From Elusimicrobiota bacterium (GTDB lineage: Bacteria > Elusimicrobiota > Elusimicrobia > UBA1565 > UBA9628), in contig JAUYSH010000129.1 of assembly GCA_030696455.1 (NCBI GenBank), positions 1 to 45,283 of the forward strand: DNA of 45,283 nt, given 5' to 3'. Of the stretch, positions 21,910-29,353 are shown piece after piece. Under the pieces are notes generated by a model. The model saw only the letters and a program-made list of their open reading frames with translations. It searched no databases and was not told the DNA's origin. The first letter of the stretch is position 1. Every line of letters begins with the position of its first letter. A program made the position numbers and the translations under genes.

Positions 21910-23162
21910 ACGCGGCCGCCGCCGAGCGCCGAGCCTCCTGGTCGATCTTCGTGACTGCCTTGGCCGTGCGCGCCGTCTTCGCATGGCGGAAGGGACTTCC
22001 TCCCCTCGTCGCCGACGCCGCGGAATACCGGTTTTATGCCGCTAGCCTCGTCGAGACGGGGAGCTACCTCGGGCCTCAAGGCGAATTTGCGGCCCGCATG
22101 CCGGGCTACCCCTTGTTTCTGGCCGCCGTCCGCGCCCTATTCGGTGATTCATTGATCGCCGTGATCGCGGCGCAGTGCCTGCTCGGGGCTGCGACCTGCC
22201 TGCTTCTGTACAAGCTGGCCAAGCGCATATTACCCGGGCCGTGGCCGCTGGCCGGCGGAGTGCTGAGCGCCGTCTACTTCGGACTCGTCGAGCCTGTCTC
22301 CTTGGTGCTCAGCGAAAGCCTCTACAGCTTCTTTCTCGTGCTGTCCGCGTGGGCGCTTTTCCATCCGCTTTGGCGTCCCGCCGTCCGCGCCGCCGCGTTC
22401 GGCGTCCTGGCCGGTTTCCTCTATCTCGTCCGCCCCGAGCCCTTGCCCTACATACTGGCCACGATCGCGCTCATGCCGATTCTATGGCCGAATTTCGGCC
22501 GCAAGGAGATCGCCGCGGCGCTGGCGGGCCTGGCGTTGGTCACCGGCGTCTGGATCGGCCGCAATTTCGCCCACTTCGACCGCTTCTTGCCCGCCAGCAC
22601 GGCGGGCAAGAGCGTCGTCTACATCTCGCTCTACCTTCCGGCCGCCCGCCACGGCCTGGCGCCCGAGGGCCGATGGTTCGCTCCCGCAGGCATGGGCGAA
22701 CTGGAAAGCGAGGAACAGTTCGCGGAGCGTTTCAGGGAGTTGGCGGCGCGCATGACCTGGCGCCAGCTCGCGAGCGCTTACCTGTTCAATTTCGCGAGCA
22801 TCCTTTATCCTTTCCTGCCGGGGTACGACTGGACCTACATGCTCGTGCTGCCGTTCGCTCTGATCGGGCTTGCCTCCGCGGTCAAACACAAGGAGCTGAG
22901 GCCTGCGGCGATGTCGGTCGTATTTTCCGTGACGATCTTCACCTTTTGCGGCGGTTGGGCCTCGCGTTACCGCCAGGGCGTGGCGCCGTTCATCATACTC
23001 CTGGGCGCCGCCGGGATGATGGCCGTCGATAAATGGGCGGGGCGCGCGCGATTTCTGGCGGGAGCCTCGGCTTGGCTCGCCTTCAATCTGCTAATCTGGG
23101 CGGGTCAGGCGCAGGTTCGCCAGTTGGTGCTATGGCTCAGAGCCCTGGCATGGGGACATTGA
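21906..23162 (+). CDS. GT-C glycosyltransferase (GT39/ArnT-like)
   Basis: 418 residues from ATG 21906. The family motif DAAEYRFYAASLVETGSY (Asp-Glu after the first helix) and RMPGYPLFLAAV are those of dolichyl- or undecaprenyl-phosphate sugar-dependent glycosyltransferases. About ten membrane helices follow. A periplasmic loop with HGLAPEGRWFAPAGM lies around residues 245-275. It would transfer a sugar from a polyprenyl carrier to a lipid or protein on the outer face of the inner membrane. Ends two bases before the methyltransferase. Confidence 0.82.
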   Translation: MNAAAAERRASWSIFVTALAVRAVFAWRKGLPPLVADAAEYRFYAASLVETGSYLGPQGEFAARMPGYPLFLAAVRALFGDSLIAVIAAQCLLGAATCLLLYKLAKRILPGPWPLAGGVLSAVYFGLVEPVSLVLSESLYSFFLVLSAWALFHPLWRPAVRAAAFGVLAGFLYLVRPEPLPYILATIALMPILWPNFGRKEIAAALAGLALVTGVWIGRNFAHFDRFLPASTAGKSVVYISLYLPAARHGLAPEGRWFAPAGMGELESEEQFAERFRELAARMTWRQLASAYLFNFASILYPFLPGYDWTYMLVLPFALIGLASAVKHKELRPAAMSVVFSVTIFTFCGGWASRYRQGVAPFIILLGAAGMMAVDKWAGRARFLAGASAWLAFNLLIWAGQAQVRQLVLWLRALAWGH

Positions 23163-23164
23163 AA

Positions 23165-23941
23165 ATGACGAGCCAAACGAGTCAGCGCGAATGGAATTAC
23201 CTGTGGACCACGCTCGAGGACAAAGACGAGTGGCTTTTCCGCGCCTGGATACATCCCAACACTCCCGAGAGCTTCGCGGGCAAGACCGTTCTGGATGCGG
23301 GCTGCGGGCCGGGCCATCACGCGCGCCTCTCGGCCGGGTACGCGAAGCGAGTCGTCGGCGTGGACCTCAACACCGCCCCGATCGCGAAGGAGAAGCTCAA
23401 GGACCTACCGAACGTGGAGGTCGTCGCGGGAGACATCGCCAAGTGGGACAGCGGGGAGCGCTTCGACGTGGTGTACTCCGTCGGGGTCGTTCACCACACC
23501 CAGAACCCTGACGCCACGTCGGCGCACCTCAAGACCTTGGTCAAGCCGGGAGGACGGATCATCTTCTGGCTCTATTCCCGGGAAGGCAACGGCTTCGTGT
23601 ACTGGGTCCTGGAGCCGCTGAAGAAATATTTCCTCGATTATCTCCCGCGCGGCGTGGTCATGTTGCTGAGCCACATTCTGACGGTGATCGGGTCCGTTCT
23701 CATGCATACCTTTTACCGCCTGCCGCTGCCTGAGAGCTTCCCTTACTACACCTACTGCAAGAATCTGCGAGGGTCGACGTATCAAAGAAGATTGTTGAAC
23801 GTCTTCGACAAGCTCAACGCCCCGACGACCCATTTGATCACCGAGGCGCAGGCCCGCTCTTGGGTGGCGGGCTGGAAGGCAACGCACGTGGATTTCTACG
23901 TGGGGACTTCGTGGCGTGTCTCCGGGACCAAGCCGGAATGA
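23165..23941 (+). CDS. SAM-dependent class I methyltransferase
   Basis: 258 residues from ATG 23165; ATG 23150 in frame would overlap the previous gene. SAM-binding motif I VLDAGCGPGHHARL (about residue 42), acidic end of strand 2 VVGVDLN, motif with VVYSVGVVHHTQNP and KPGGRIIFWLYSREGN. The C-terminal half, with a long hydrophobic stretch (VVMLLSHILTVIGSVLMHTF), may sit at the membrane or form a substrate lid. Substrate unknown; a glycan or lipid made with the neighbouring glycosyltransferase is possible. Its stop overlaps the caspase start (ATGA). Confidence 0.83.
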   Translation: MTSQTSQREWNYLWTTLEDKDEWLFRAWIHPNTPESFAGKTVLDAGCGPGHHARLSAGYAKRVVGVDLNTAPIAKEKLKDLPNVEVVAGDIAKWDSGERFDVVYSVGVVHHTQNPDATSAHLKTLVKPGGRIIFWLYSREGNGFVYWVLEPLKKYFLDYLPRGVVMLLSHILTVIGSVLMHTFYRLPLPESFPYYTYCKNLRGSTYQRRLLNVFDKLNAPTTHLITEAQARSWVAGWKATHVDFYVGTSWRVSGTKPE

Positions 23942-25752
23942 GGCTTTTGGCGGCGCTGCCGCTGCTCCTCATTCTCTCCGGCTGCCGGAACCCGAAGCCC
24001 CTGCGAATCGACGCCGCGCCGGCGCTCTCCGAGGCGCCCGCGCAGGCGCCCTCAGACGGCTGGCGAGCCATCGCGCGTCTCCCAAGGCCCCTCGCGACGA
24101 AAGCGATCGTCGCGCTCGACGGTGTGCTTTATTTCTTCTCCGGCGCATATGCCGAGGGTCCCACCAACGATGTGACGGCTTATGACCTGTCTTCGCGCCG
24201 TTGGACCGTCAGGGCGCCCATGCCTCAATCGCACTACAATCAGGACGCGGTCGCGCTCGGCGGCAAGATCTATATGGCCGGGGGCTGCGTCCGCTCCGAC
24301 TGCTCCCTTCCCAGCGGAGCCGCTTATTCCTATGACCCCAAGGAGGATTTTTGGACCGTACTTCCTGCTTTGCCCGAAGGGATCTTCGACGGCTCGAGCG
24401 CGGCGATCGACGGACGCTTCGTCGTCATCGGTGGAGTCGCGAATCGAGAGACGTCGCGGCGCGTTTATGCGTATAACCCGGGGCGGCGCACCTGGGCGCG
24501 CTTGGCCGACCTTCCGTCTCCTCGCAGTCACGCGGGCGGCGCGATGTTCGGCGGACTCTATTACTTGACCGGCGGCTGCAAGGGCGGGCAACCCGGCCGG
24601 TATTGCGACCAGATCGCCGAAGATGTTTTCATATACGACCCTAAGAAGAACGCCTGGTCTTCCGGACCGCCTCTGCCGACGGCTATTCACGGTCACGGCG
24701 CCGCCGTCGACGGCGGCAGGCTCATCATCGCCGGCGGCGTTTGCGGGCCTTCTCGCGTCGCGGATTGCGGCGCGTTCATGCTCAAGAGCCGCGGCCACGG
24801 TTGGGCGCCTATCTCGGACATTCTTCGAACGCGCTTCGGCGCCCGGCTGTTCGCGTTGCCGCGCGGCGTCGGGCTGTTCGGGCCTAACTATCGGAACAAT
24901 GCGGATGATCTCGTGGAAGCCTTGGGTTACCCGGGGCCCTATGTTGATCCCGGCCAGCCGTCGATCCCCGTTCCGGCGCCTCCTTCTCGAATCCAGGCTC
25001 CGGTTTCTGATCCCGAACATCCGAGAAATCTGCCTCTCGCCGCCGCGCCGAACGCGCGGGCCCACGCCGTCGTCATAGGAGTCGAGCGATACCGCGAGAA
25101 CCTTCCCCGGGCCGATTTCGCCGCGAGCGACGCGAAACTAGCGGCCGAGTACTTTCGGCGGGTGCTGGGAGTCTCCGAAGAGAATTTGGCGTTGCTCCGG
25201 GATGAGCGCGCGACCAAGAGCGATTTCGAAAAGTATTTCGAGCGGTGGCTGCCCAATCGCGTGGAAAGCGGCGACGAGGTGTTCGTTTATTTCTCAGGCC
25301 ACGGCGCGCCGAATCCTCGCTCGGGAGAGTCCTATCTCGTGCCTTACGACGCCGATCCGACCTACATCGAGCAGACAGGCTATCCTCTCAGTAGAGTCTA
25401 CGAGCTTCTGAGCAAGCTCCCGGCCAAGCGTGTCCTGCTGGTCTTGGATTCCTGCTTTTCCGGCGGCGGGGGCCGCTCCGTGCTCGCCAAAGGCGCGCGG
25501 CCTTTGGTCAGCGTCGTTCCAAGCAAGGTTCCGTCCGGGCTCACTGTGATTTCAGCATCCGCCGGAGACCAGATCAGCAACAGTTACCGGGATAAGCAAC
25601 AAGGGCTTTTCACGTATTACTTTCTCAAAGGCCTCAAGGAAAAGGGCGGAGACTTGCGAGCGGTTTTCGATTACCTGAAACCGCGGGTCTCCCGCGTGGC
25701 GCGGCGCGAGTACAACTCCGATCAGGTCCCCCAGTGGAGCAAGGGCAAGTGA
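23938..25752 (+). CDS. Kelch-repeat / caspase-like (C14) lipoprotein
   Basis: 604 residues. Signal peptide with lipobox LILSGC (Cys 16). Residues about 45-330 hold kelch repeats (IYMAGG, RFVVIGGVAN, LYYLTGG, RLIIAGG, each followed by a YNPGRRTW- or YDPKKNAW-type strand), a beta-propeller. A Pro-rich linker (about 345-370) leads to a caspase p20-like domain: HAVVIGVERYRENLP, His about 455 in VYFSGHGAPNP, Cys about 505 in LLVLDSCFSGGGG. The His-Cys dyad is intact, so it is a likely active orthocaspase, which in bacteria usually cut after Arg or Lys. Lipidation puts it in the envelope. It is the last gene of the eight-gene chain that begins with the aldehyde dehydrogenase. Confidence 0.93.
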   Translation: MRLLAALPLLLILSGCRNPKPLRIDAAPALSEAPAQAPSDGWRAIARLPRPLATKAIVALDGVLYFFSGAYAEGPTNDVTAYDLSSRRWTVRAPMPQSHYNQDAVALGGKIYMAGGCVRSDCSLPSGAAYSYDPKEDFWTVLPALPEGIFDGSSAAIDGRFVVIGGVANRETSRRVYAYNPGRRTWARLADLPSPRSHAGGAMFGGLYYLTGGCKGGQPGRYCDQIAEDVFIYDPKKNAWSSGPPLPTAIHGHGAAVDGGRLIIAGGVCGPSRVADCGAFMLKSRGHGWAPISDILRTRFGARLFALPRGVGLFGPNYRNNADDLVEALGYPGPYVDPGQPSIPVPAPPSRIQAPVSDPEHPRNLPLAAAPNARAHAVVIGVERYRENLPRADFAASDAKLAAEYFRRVLGVSEENLALLRDERATKSDFEKYFERWLPNRVESGDEVFVYFSGHGAPNPRSGESYLVPYDADPTYIEQTGYPLSRVYELLSKLPAKRVLLVLDSCFSGGGGRSVLAKGARPLVSVVPSKVPSGLTVISASAGDQISNSYRDKQQGLFTYYFLKGLKEKGGDLRAVFDYLKPRVSRVARREYNSDQVPQWSKGK

Positions 25753-25763
25753 CGACGCCCGGC

Positions 25764-25798
25764 TTGACATGGTTTCTCGACGGGGCTACCCTTAATAG
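25764..25798 (+). promoter_or_regulatory. Promoter of the radical SAM operon
   Basis: -35 TTGACA (25764-25769), 17-base spacer, -10 TACCCT (25787-25792). The ATG at 25805 is 12 bases on, so the leader is only about five bases. A TAATAG at 25793-25798 lies exactly six bases before the ATG, but is 23 bases from the TTGACA. Confidence 0.65.
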
Positions 25799-25804
25799 GA
25801 CGAC

Positions 25805-27319
25805 ATGAAAATCTGCCTCGTCCGGCCGCCGTCGATCGTCAACCCCGTCTCGTACATCGCGTCCCTGACCCCCCCCATCGGACTCGCCTACGTCGCCGCC
25901 GCCCTACGCCAGGCGGGCCACGAGGTCGTCCTGATCGACGGCATCGGCGAGAATCCGCTTCAATCCGTCCCGATCGCTCACAACCTGGTCCTTCGCGGCC
26001 TGACCTTCGACGAGATATGTGAACGCATACCCAAGGATGCGGGTCTCATCGGAGTGTCCGGCATGTTCTCCTCGGAGTGGGTGCATATCCGCGAGCTCAT
26101 CAATCTGATTTCGAAAACGCGGCCGGGCATCGCCCTGGCCGCCGGCGGAGAGCACTTCACCGCCGAGCCCGCCGTGAGCATGCGCCAATGCCCCGGCTTG
26201 TCCATCTGCGTCGTCGGCGAGGGCGAGGAGACCATCGTCGAGCTCGTCGACGCGCTGGAGAAGGGCCGCGACCTCTCGCTCGTGACGGGCCTGGCCCTGC
26301 GCGACGGGGACGGCGTCCGGACGACGGGCGCGCGCGCGCGCATCCGCTCCATCGACGAGATCGCCAAACCCGCCTGGGACCTGATCCCGCTCGAGGCCTA
26401 CTGGGATAACTCCCTCTCGTACGGCGTCAACCGCGGCAAGAGCATGCCGATGCTCGCCTCGCGCGGCTGCCCGTATCAGTGCACGTTCTGCTCGAACCCG
26501 GTGATGTGGACCACGCGCTGGATCGCGCGCTCGCCGAAGCTGGTCCTCGACGAGATCGAGGACTACAAGAATCGCTGGGGCATCCAGAACGTGGACTTCT
26601 ACGATCTGACCGCGATCGTCAAGCGCGACTGGATCCTGGAGTTCGCCAGGGGCCTCGTCGAGCGCAAGCTCGGCATCACCTGGCAGCTGCCCAGCGGCAC
26701 GCGCTCGGAGGCCATCGACGCCGAGGTCTCGAAGTGGCTGTACGCTTCGGGCTGCCGAAACATGAACTACGCTCCCGAGAGCGGCTCGGAGGACAGCCTC
26801 AAGCGCATGAAGAAGAACGTCAGCATCCCGAGGCTCACCGCTTCGCTGCGGGACGCCGTGCGGGAGGGCCTGAACGTCAAGATCAACATCATCATCGGCA
26901 TGCCCGACGACACCCACCTCGACACCTGGAAGACGCTGTGGTTCCTCGTGAAGATGTCCTGGCATGGCGCCCATGACGTCTCCCCCGGCGTCTTCTCCCC
27001 CTATCCCGGCTCGGAACTGTACGCGCGGCTGGTCAAGGAAGGCAAGATCCGCCACGACGACGACTACTTCGACAAGCTCGCCTATGTGGACATCACGGAG
27101 ACCGTCTCTTACACTGACCACATCTCGAGCGGGTGGCTGCAGTTCTACAACTGGCTCGCTTTCGCCCTCTTTTACGGTACCAACTATCTCTTCCGCCCCT
27201 CGCGTCTCTTCCGCACTTTGCGCAACCTCCGGACGGGCCGTCACGAGTCGCGCGGCGAGATGGCCCTGAGCGGCATCCTCAGCCGCCTGAAGCTCGCGCC
27301 CCCGGTCAAAAAGGTTTGA
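25805..27319 (+). CDS. B12-binding-type radical SAM protein
   Basis: 504 residues. N-terminal Rossmann-like domain of the cobalamin-binding type (MKICLVRPPS, TPPIGLAYVAAALRQAGHEV, IGVSGMFS, VVGEGEET; residues 1-170), though the DxHxxG cobalamin-loop motif is not apparent. The radical SAM core has the cluster motif CPYQCTFC (about 222-229), then PESGSE and IIIGMPDDT. C-terminal ~100 residues include a hydrophobic hairpin (FYNWLAFALFYGTNYLF) that may touch the membrane. This layout is like BchE/HpnR/methyltransferase-type enzymes acting on lipids or tetrapyrroles. The product is unknown; linkage to the glycosyltransferase-methyltransferase pair hints at a lipid. Confidence 0.85.
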   Translation: MKICLVRPPSIVNPVSYIASLTPPIGLAYVAAALRQAGHEVVLIDGIGENPLQSVPIAHNLVLRGLTFDEICERIPKDAGLIGVSGMFSSEWVHIRELINLISKTRPGIALAAGGEHFTAEPAVSMRQCPGLSICVVGEGEETIVELVDALEKGRDLSLVTGLALRDGDGVRTTGARARIRSIDEIAKPAWDLIPLEAYWDNSLSYGVNRGKSMPMLASRGCPYQCTFCSNPVMWTTRWIARSPKLVLDEIEDYKNRWGIQNVDFYDLTAIVKRDWILEFARGLVERKLGITWQLPSGTRSEAIDAEVSKWLYASGCRNMNYAPESGSEDSLKRMKKNVSIPRLTASLRDAVREGLNVKINIIIGMPDDTHLDTWKTLWFLVKMSWHGAHDVSPGVFSPYPGSELYARLVKEGKIRHDDDYFDKLAYVDITETVSYTDHISSGWLQFYNWLAFALFYGTNYLFRPSRLFRTLRNLRTGRHESRGEMALSGILSRLKLAPPVKKV

Positions 27320-27323
27320 GCCG

Positions 27324-28400
27324 ATGATCCAGCGCGTGGCGGTCGTGGGGGCGGGCACGATGGGGTTAGGCATCGCTCAGTTGTGCGCCCAATCCGGGTT
27401 TTCGGTGAAGATCCACGATGCCGTGCCCGCGGCCTTGGCGGCCCTTCCGGCCAAGCTGAGAAAATCTTTCGATACGGCCGTCCTCAAGGGAAAGCTCTCG
27501 ACGCAGCAGGCGGAGCGGGCGTTTCATTCGGTCTCGGCGGTGGCGGACATGAACGAGCTCGCGGGGGCGGATCTCGTGATCGAGGCGGCGCCCGAGGTGT
27601 TGGGGCTCAAGCAAGACCTTTTTAAACGGCTGTCCGAGATCTGCCCGGACGCGCTGCTCGCGACGAACACCTCGTCGCTGTCGGTGGCGGCGATCATGGC
27701 GCACGCCGTCTCGCCGGAACGGACCATGGGGGTGCATTTCTTCAATCCCCCCGTCGCGATGAAACTGGTCGAGATGATAAGAACCGAAAAAACCTCGCCG
27801 GAGGCGTTTCAAGCGGCTTGGGAATTCCTTTTAATGGGCCTGCGGCGGACGCCTGTCGATGTGAAAGACGTGCCGGGGTTCATCGTGAACCGCGTGATGA
27901 GGCCTTATTATGTCGCGGCACAGCGGATGGTCAACTCACGGACGAGCTGCGCCGCCGTTGACGAGGGGGCTCGGGGCATAGGCGGCGTGCCTATGGGGCC
28001 TTTCGAACTCATGGATTTGATCGGGTTGGACACGAACCTGGCCATTACGACGGCCATATACGAGGCTCTGGGAAGACCGGAGCGGTTTGCGCCGCCCGCC
28101 CTCCAGAAGAAGCTCGTCGGGGCGGGCGAGCTTGGGCGGAAAGCGGGGAAGGGGTTTTATATTTACGACGACGGCAAAAAGATCGGGGAAAACCCGTCGG
28201 CGCTGAACGACCTCGCGCGGGGAAACGGATTAACACCAAAGGATATTTGGAGCAACCTTGCGGGGGCCATCATACTGGAAGCTGAACGACTTGTTTCTGA
28301 GGGTACCGCCGGCAAATCGGACATAGACACCGCGGTCAGGCTGGCTATGAATTTCCCCAAAGGACCTTTTGAATGGCAAAAAGAAAGCACGGCGGCGTAG
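27324..28400 (+). CDS. 3-hydroxyacyl-CoA dehydrogenase (PaaH/FadB-type)
   Basis: 358 residues, four bases after the radical SAM gene. N-terminal NAD-binding VAVVGAGTMGLGIAQLCA, catalytic HFFNPP (His about 139), Ser/Asn in NTSSLSV, and VKDVPGFIVNRVMRPYY. A C-terminal second helical domain (GKGFYIYDDGKK) is followed by a partial repeat (ILEAERLVSEG, AMNFPKGPFEW), as in long-form PaaH. It oxidises 3-hydroxyacyl-CoA to 3-ketoacyl-CoA and would follow the hydratase encoded at 18830-19618. No thiolase is in the window. Confidence 0.92.
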   Translation: MIQRVAVVGAGTMGLGIAQLCAQSGFSVKIHDAVPAALAALPAKLRKSFDTAVLKGKLSTQQAERAFHSVSAVADMNELAGADLVIEAAPEVLGLKQDLFKRLSEICPDALLATNTSSLSVAAIMAHAVSPERTMGVHFFNPPVAMKLVEMIRTEKTSPEAFQAAWEFLLMGLRRTPVDVKDVPGFIVNRVMRPYYVAAQRMVNSRTSCAAVDEGARGIGGVPMGPFELMDLIGLDTNLAITTAIYEALGRPERFAPPALQKKLVGAGELGRKAGKGFYIYDDGKKIGENPSALNDLARGNGLTPKDIWSNLAGAIILEAERLVSEGTAGKSDIDTAVRLAMNFPKGPFEWQKESTAA

Positions 28401-28597
28401 CCGTTAAAAAGAAGCTCCCGACCTTGCTCGAGCTCCTTAAAAAAGACCAGGCGCGGGTGATGAGCGTGCTGCATAAGCACGGCGTTTATTTCGACGCCGG
28501 CACCTACATCACCTTGATCGCGAGGCTCGACAAGGTCGCGGCGTATCACGCGGTGCCCAACCGCAAGAAGTTCTTCGCGGACCTGCTCGGCCGTTAG
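28373..28597 (+). CDS. Small basic protein, unknown
   Basis: 74 residues, overlapping the end of the dehydrogenase gene by 28 bases in another frame. The N-terminus is Lys/Arg-rich (MAKRKHGGVAVKKK), followed by helices LPTLLELLKKDQARVMSVL and ITLIARLDKVAAYHA. Not recognised. Codon use and GC fit the genome, and the overlap style matches other genes here. No ribosome site is obvious. Could bind nucleic acid, but only charge suggests it. Confidence 0.55.
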   Translation: MAKRKHGGVAVKKKLPTLLELLKKDQARVMSVLHKHGVYFDAGTYITLIARLDKVAAYHAVPNRKKFFADLLGR

Positions 28598-29331
28598 CGG
28601 CGGAAGTCCTTGATGCGGTGGACGCCGGCGAGGAGCTCGACGGGGCGTCCGGAGTGCTTGGTCTCGAGCAGGAAGTGGCGGCCCTTCGGGAAGCGCTCGA
28701 CGAACATGTTCACGTGCGCGGGCTCGTTCTCGAAGGAGCCCACGACCTCCCCCATTTCCGCGATCTTGTGCAGGGCCTCGTTCTTGAAGGCGAAGTCGGG
28801 CGTGTCGAAGCTCGGCTTGAGCACGAGCGTCGCTCCTTTGCCGTCGGGCTCGGGAAAGCGGTGGCGCAGCAAGGAGGCCTCGGTGCCTTCGCGCATGCCC
28901 TCGTCGCGGCCCGTCATGTAGAAGGCCTTGCCCCCCCGCGCGATCACCGCGTCAGCGTACTCCGGGCCGCCGGCGATGATCGAATCCTCGAGCAGGTAAG
29001 GGTTCTTGAAGAAGCGCGCGAACCAGAAGTCGCGCAGGTCCTTGCCGAGCCTTTCCTCGAGGCCGTGGTCCTTGGCGGTGTCGGCGATCGAGTAGCGCAG
29101 CTTCTCGCGCGCGATCGCGCGCAGGACCCCGGCCGCGCGGGCGTCCTGCGTCTCGATGGCGGCCGCGAACTCGGCGAGGATGCGCAGGTGGCGGTCGGCC
29201 GTCGAGAAAAGGGTGTCGTCGAGGTCGAAGACGACGATGGCGGTCCCGCGCCGGGCGGACGCCTCGACCTCGGCCAACAGCCCATCGAGCAGGTCCTTTT
29301 GCGTCACATGACCGGTAGATTGAGGAATCAT
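28594..29331 (-). CDS. HAD-superfamily hydrolase
   Basis: 245 residues from ATG 29331; an upstream ATG at 29355 would overlap the divergent MFS gene and its promoter. Motif I VVFDLDDTLFSTADRH (about residues 33-48), motif II FYMTGRDEG, motif III Lys in the LKPSFDTPDFAFKNEA region and motif IV VGSFENEP with an acidic residue. A helical cap lies between I and II (residues about 60-130). Substrate unknown. The start is six bases from a TACAAT -10, so probably leaderless. It converges with the small basic gene, and the stop codons overlap by four bases. Confidence 0.82.
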   Translation of the reverse strand: MIPQSTGHVTQKDLLDGLLAEVEASARRGTAIVVFDLDDTLFSTADRHLRILAEFAAAIETQDARAAGVLRAIAREKLRYSIADTAKDHGLEERLGKDLRDFWFARFFKNPYLLEDSIIAGGPEYADAVIARGGKAFYMTGRDEGMREGTEASLLRHRFPEPDGKGATLVLKPSFDTPDFAFKNEALHKIAEMGEVVGSFENEPAHVNMFVERFPKGRHFLLETKHSGRPVELLAGVHRIKDFRR

Positions 29332-29337
29332 GGTTCT

Positions 29338-29347
29338 ATTGTATGAT
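29338..29347. promoter_or_regulatory. Back-to-back -10 boxes for divergent leaderless genes
   Basis: Minus strand TACAAT (29343-29338) is six bases before the HAD ATG (29331). Plus strand TATGAT (29342-29347) is six bases before the MFS ATG (29354), with TTGAGG (29320-29325) as a -35 at 16 bases. The two start codons are only 22 bases apart, so the two polymerases must compete for the same DNA. Confidence 0.65.
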
Positions 29348-29353
29348 TTCTCC

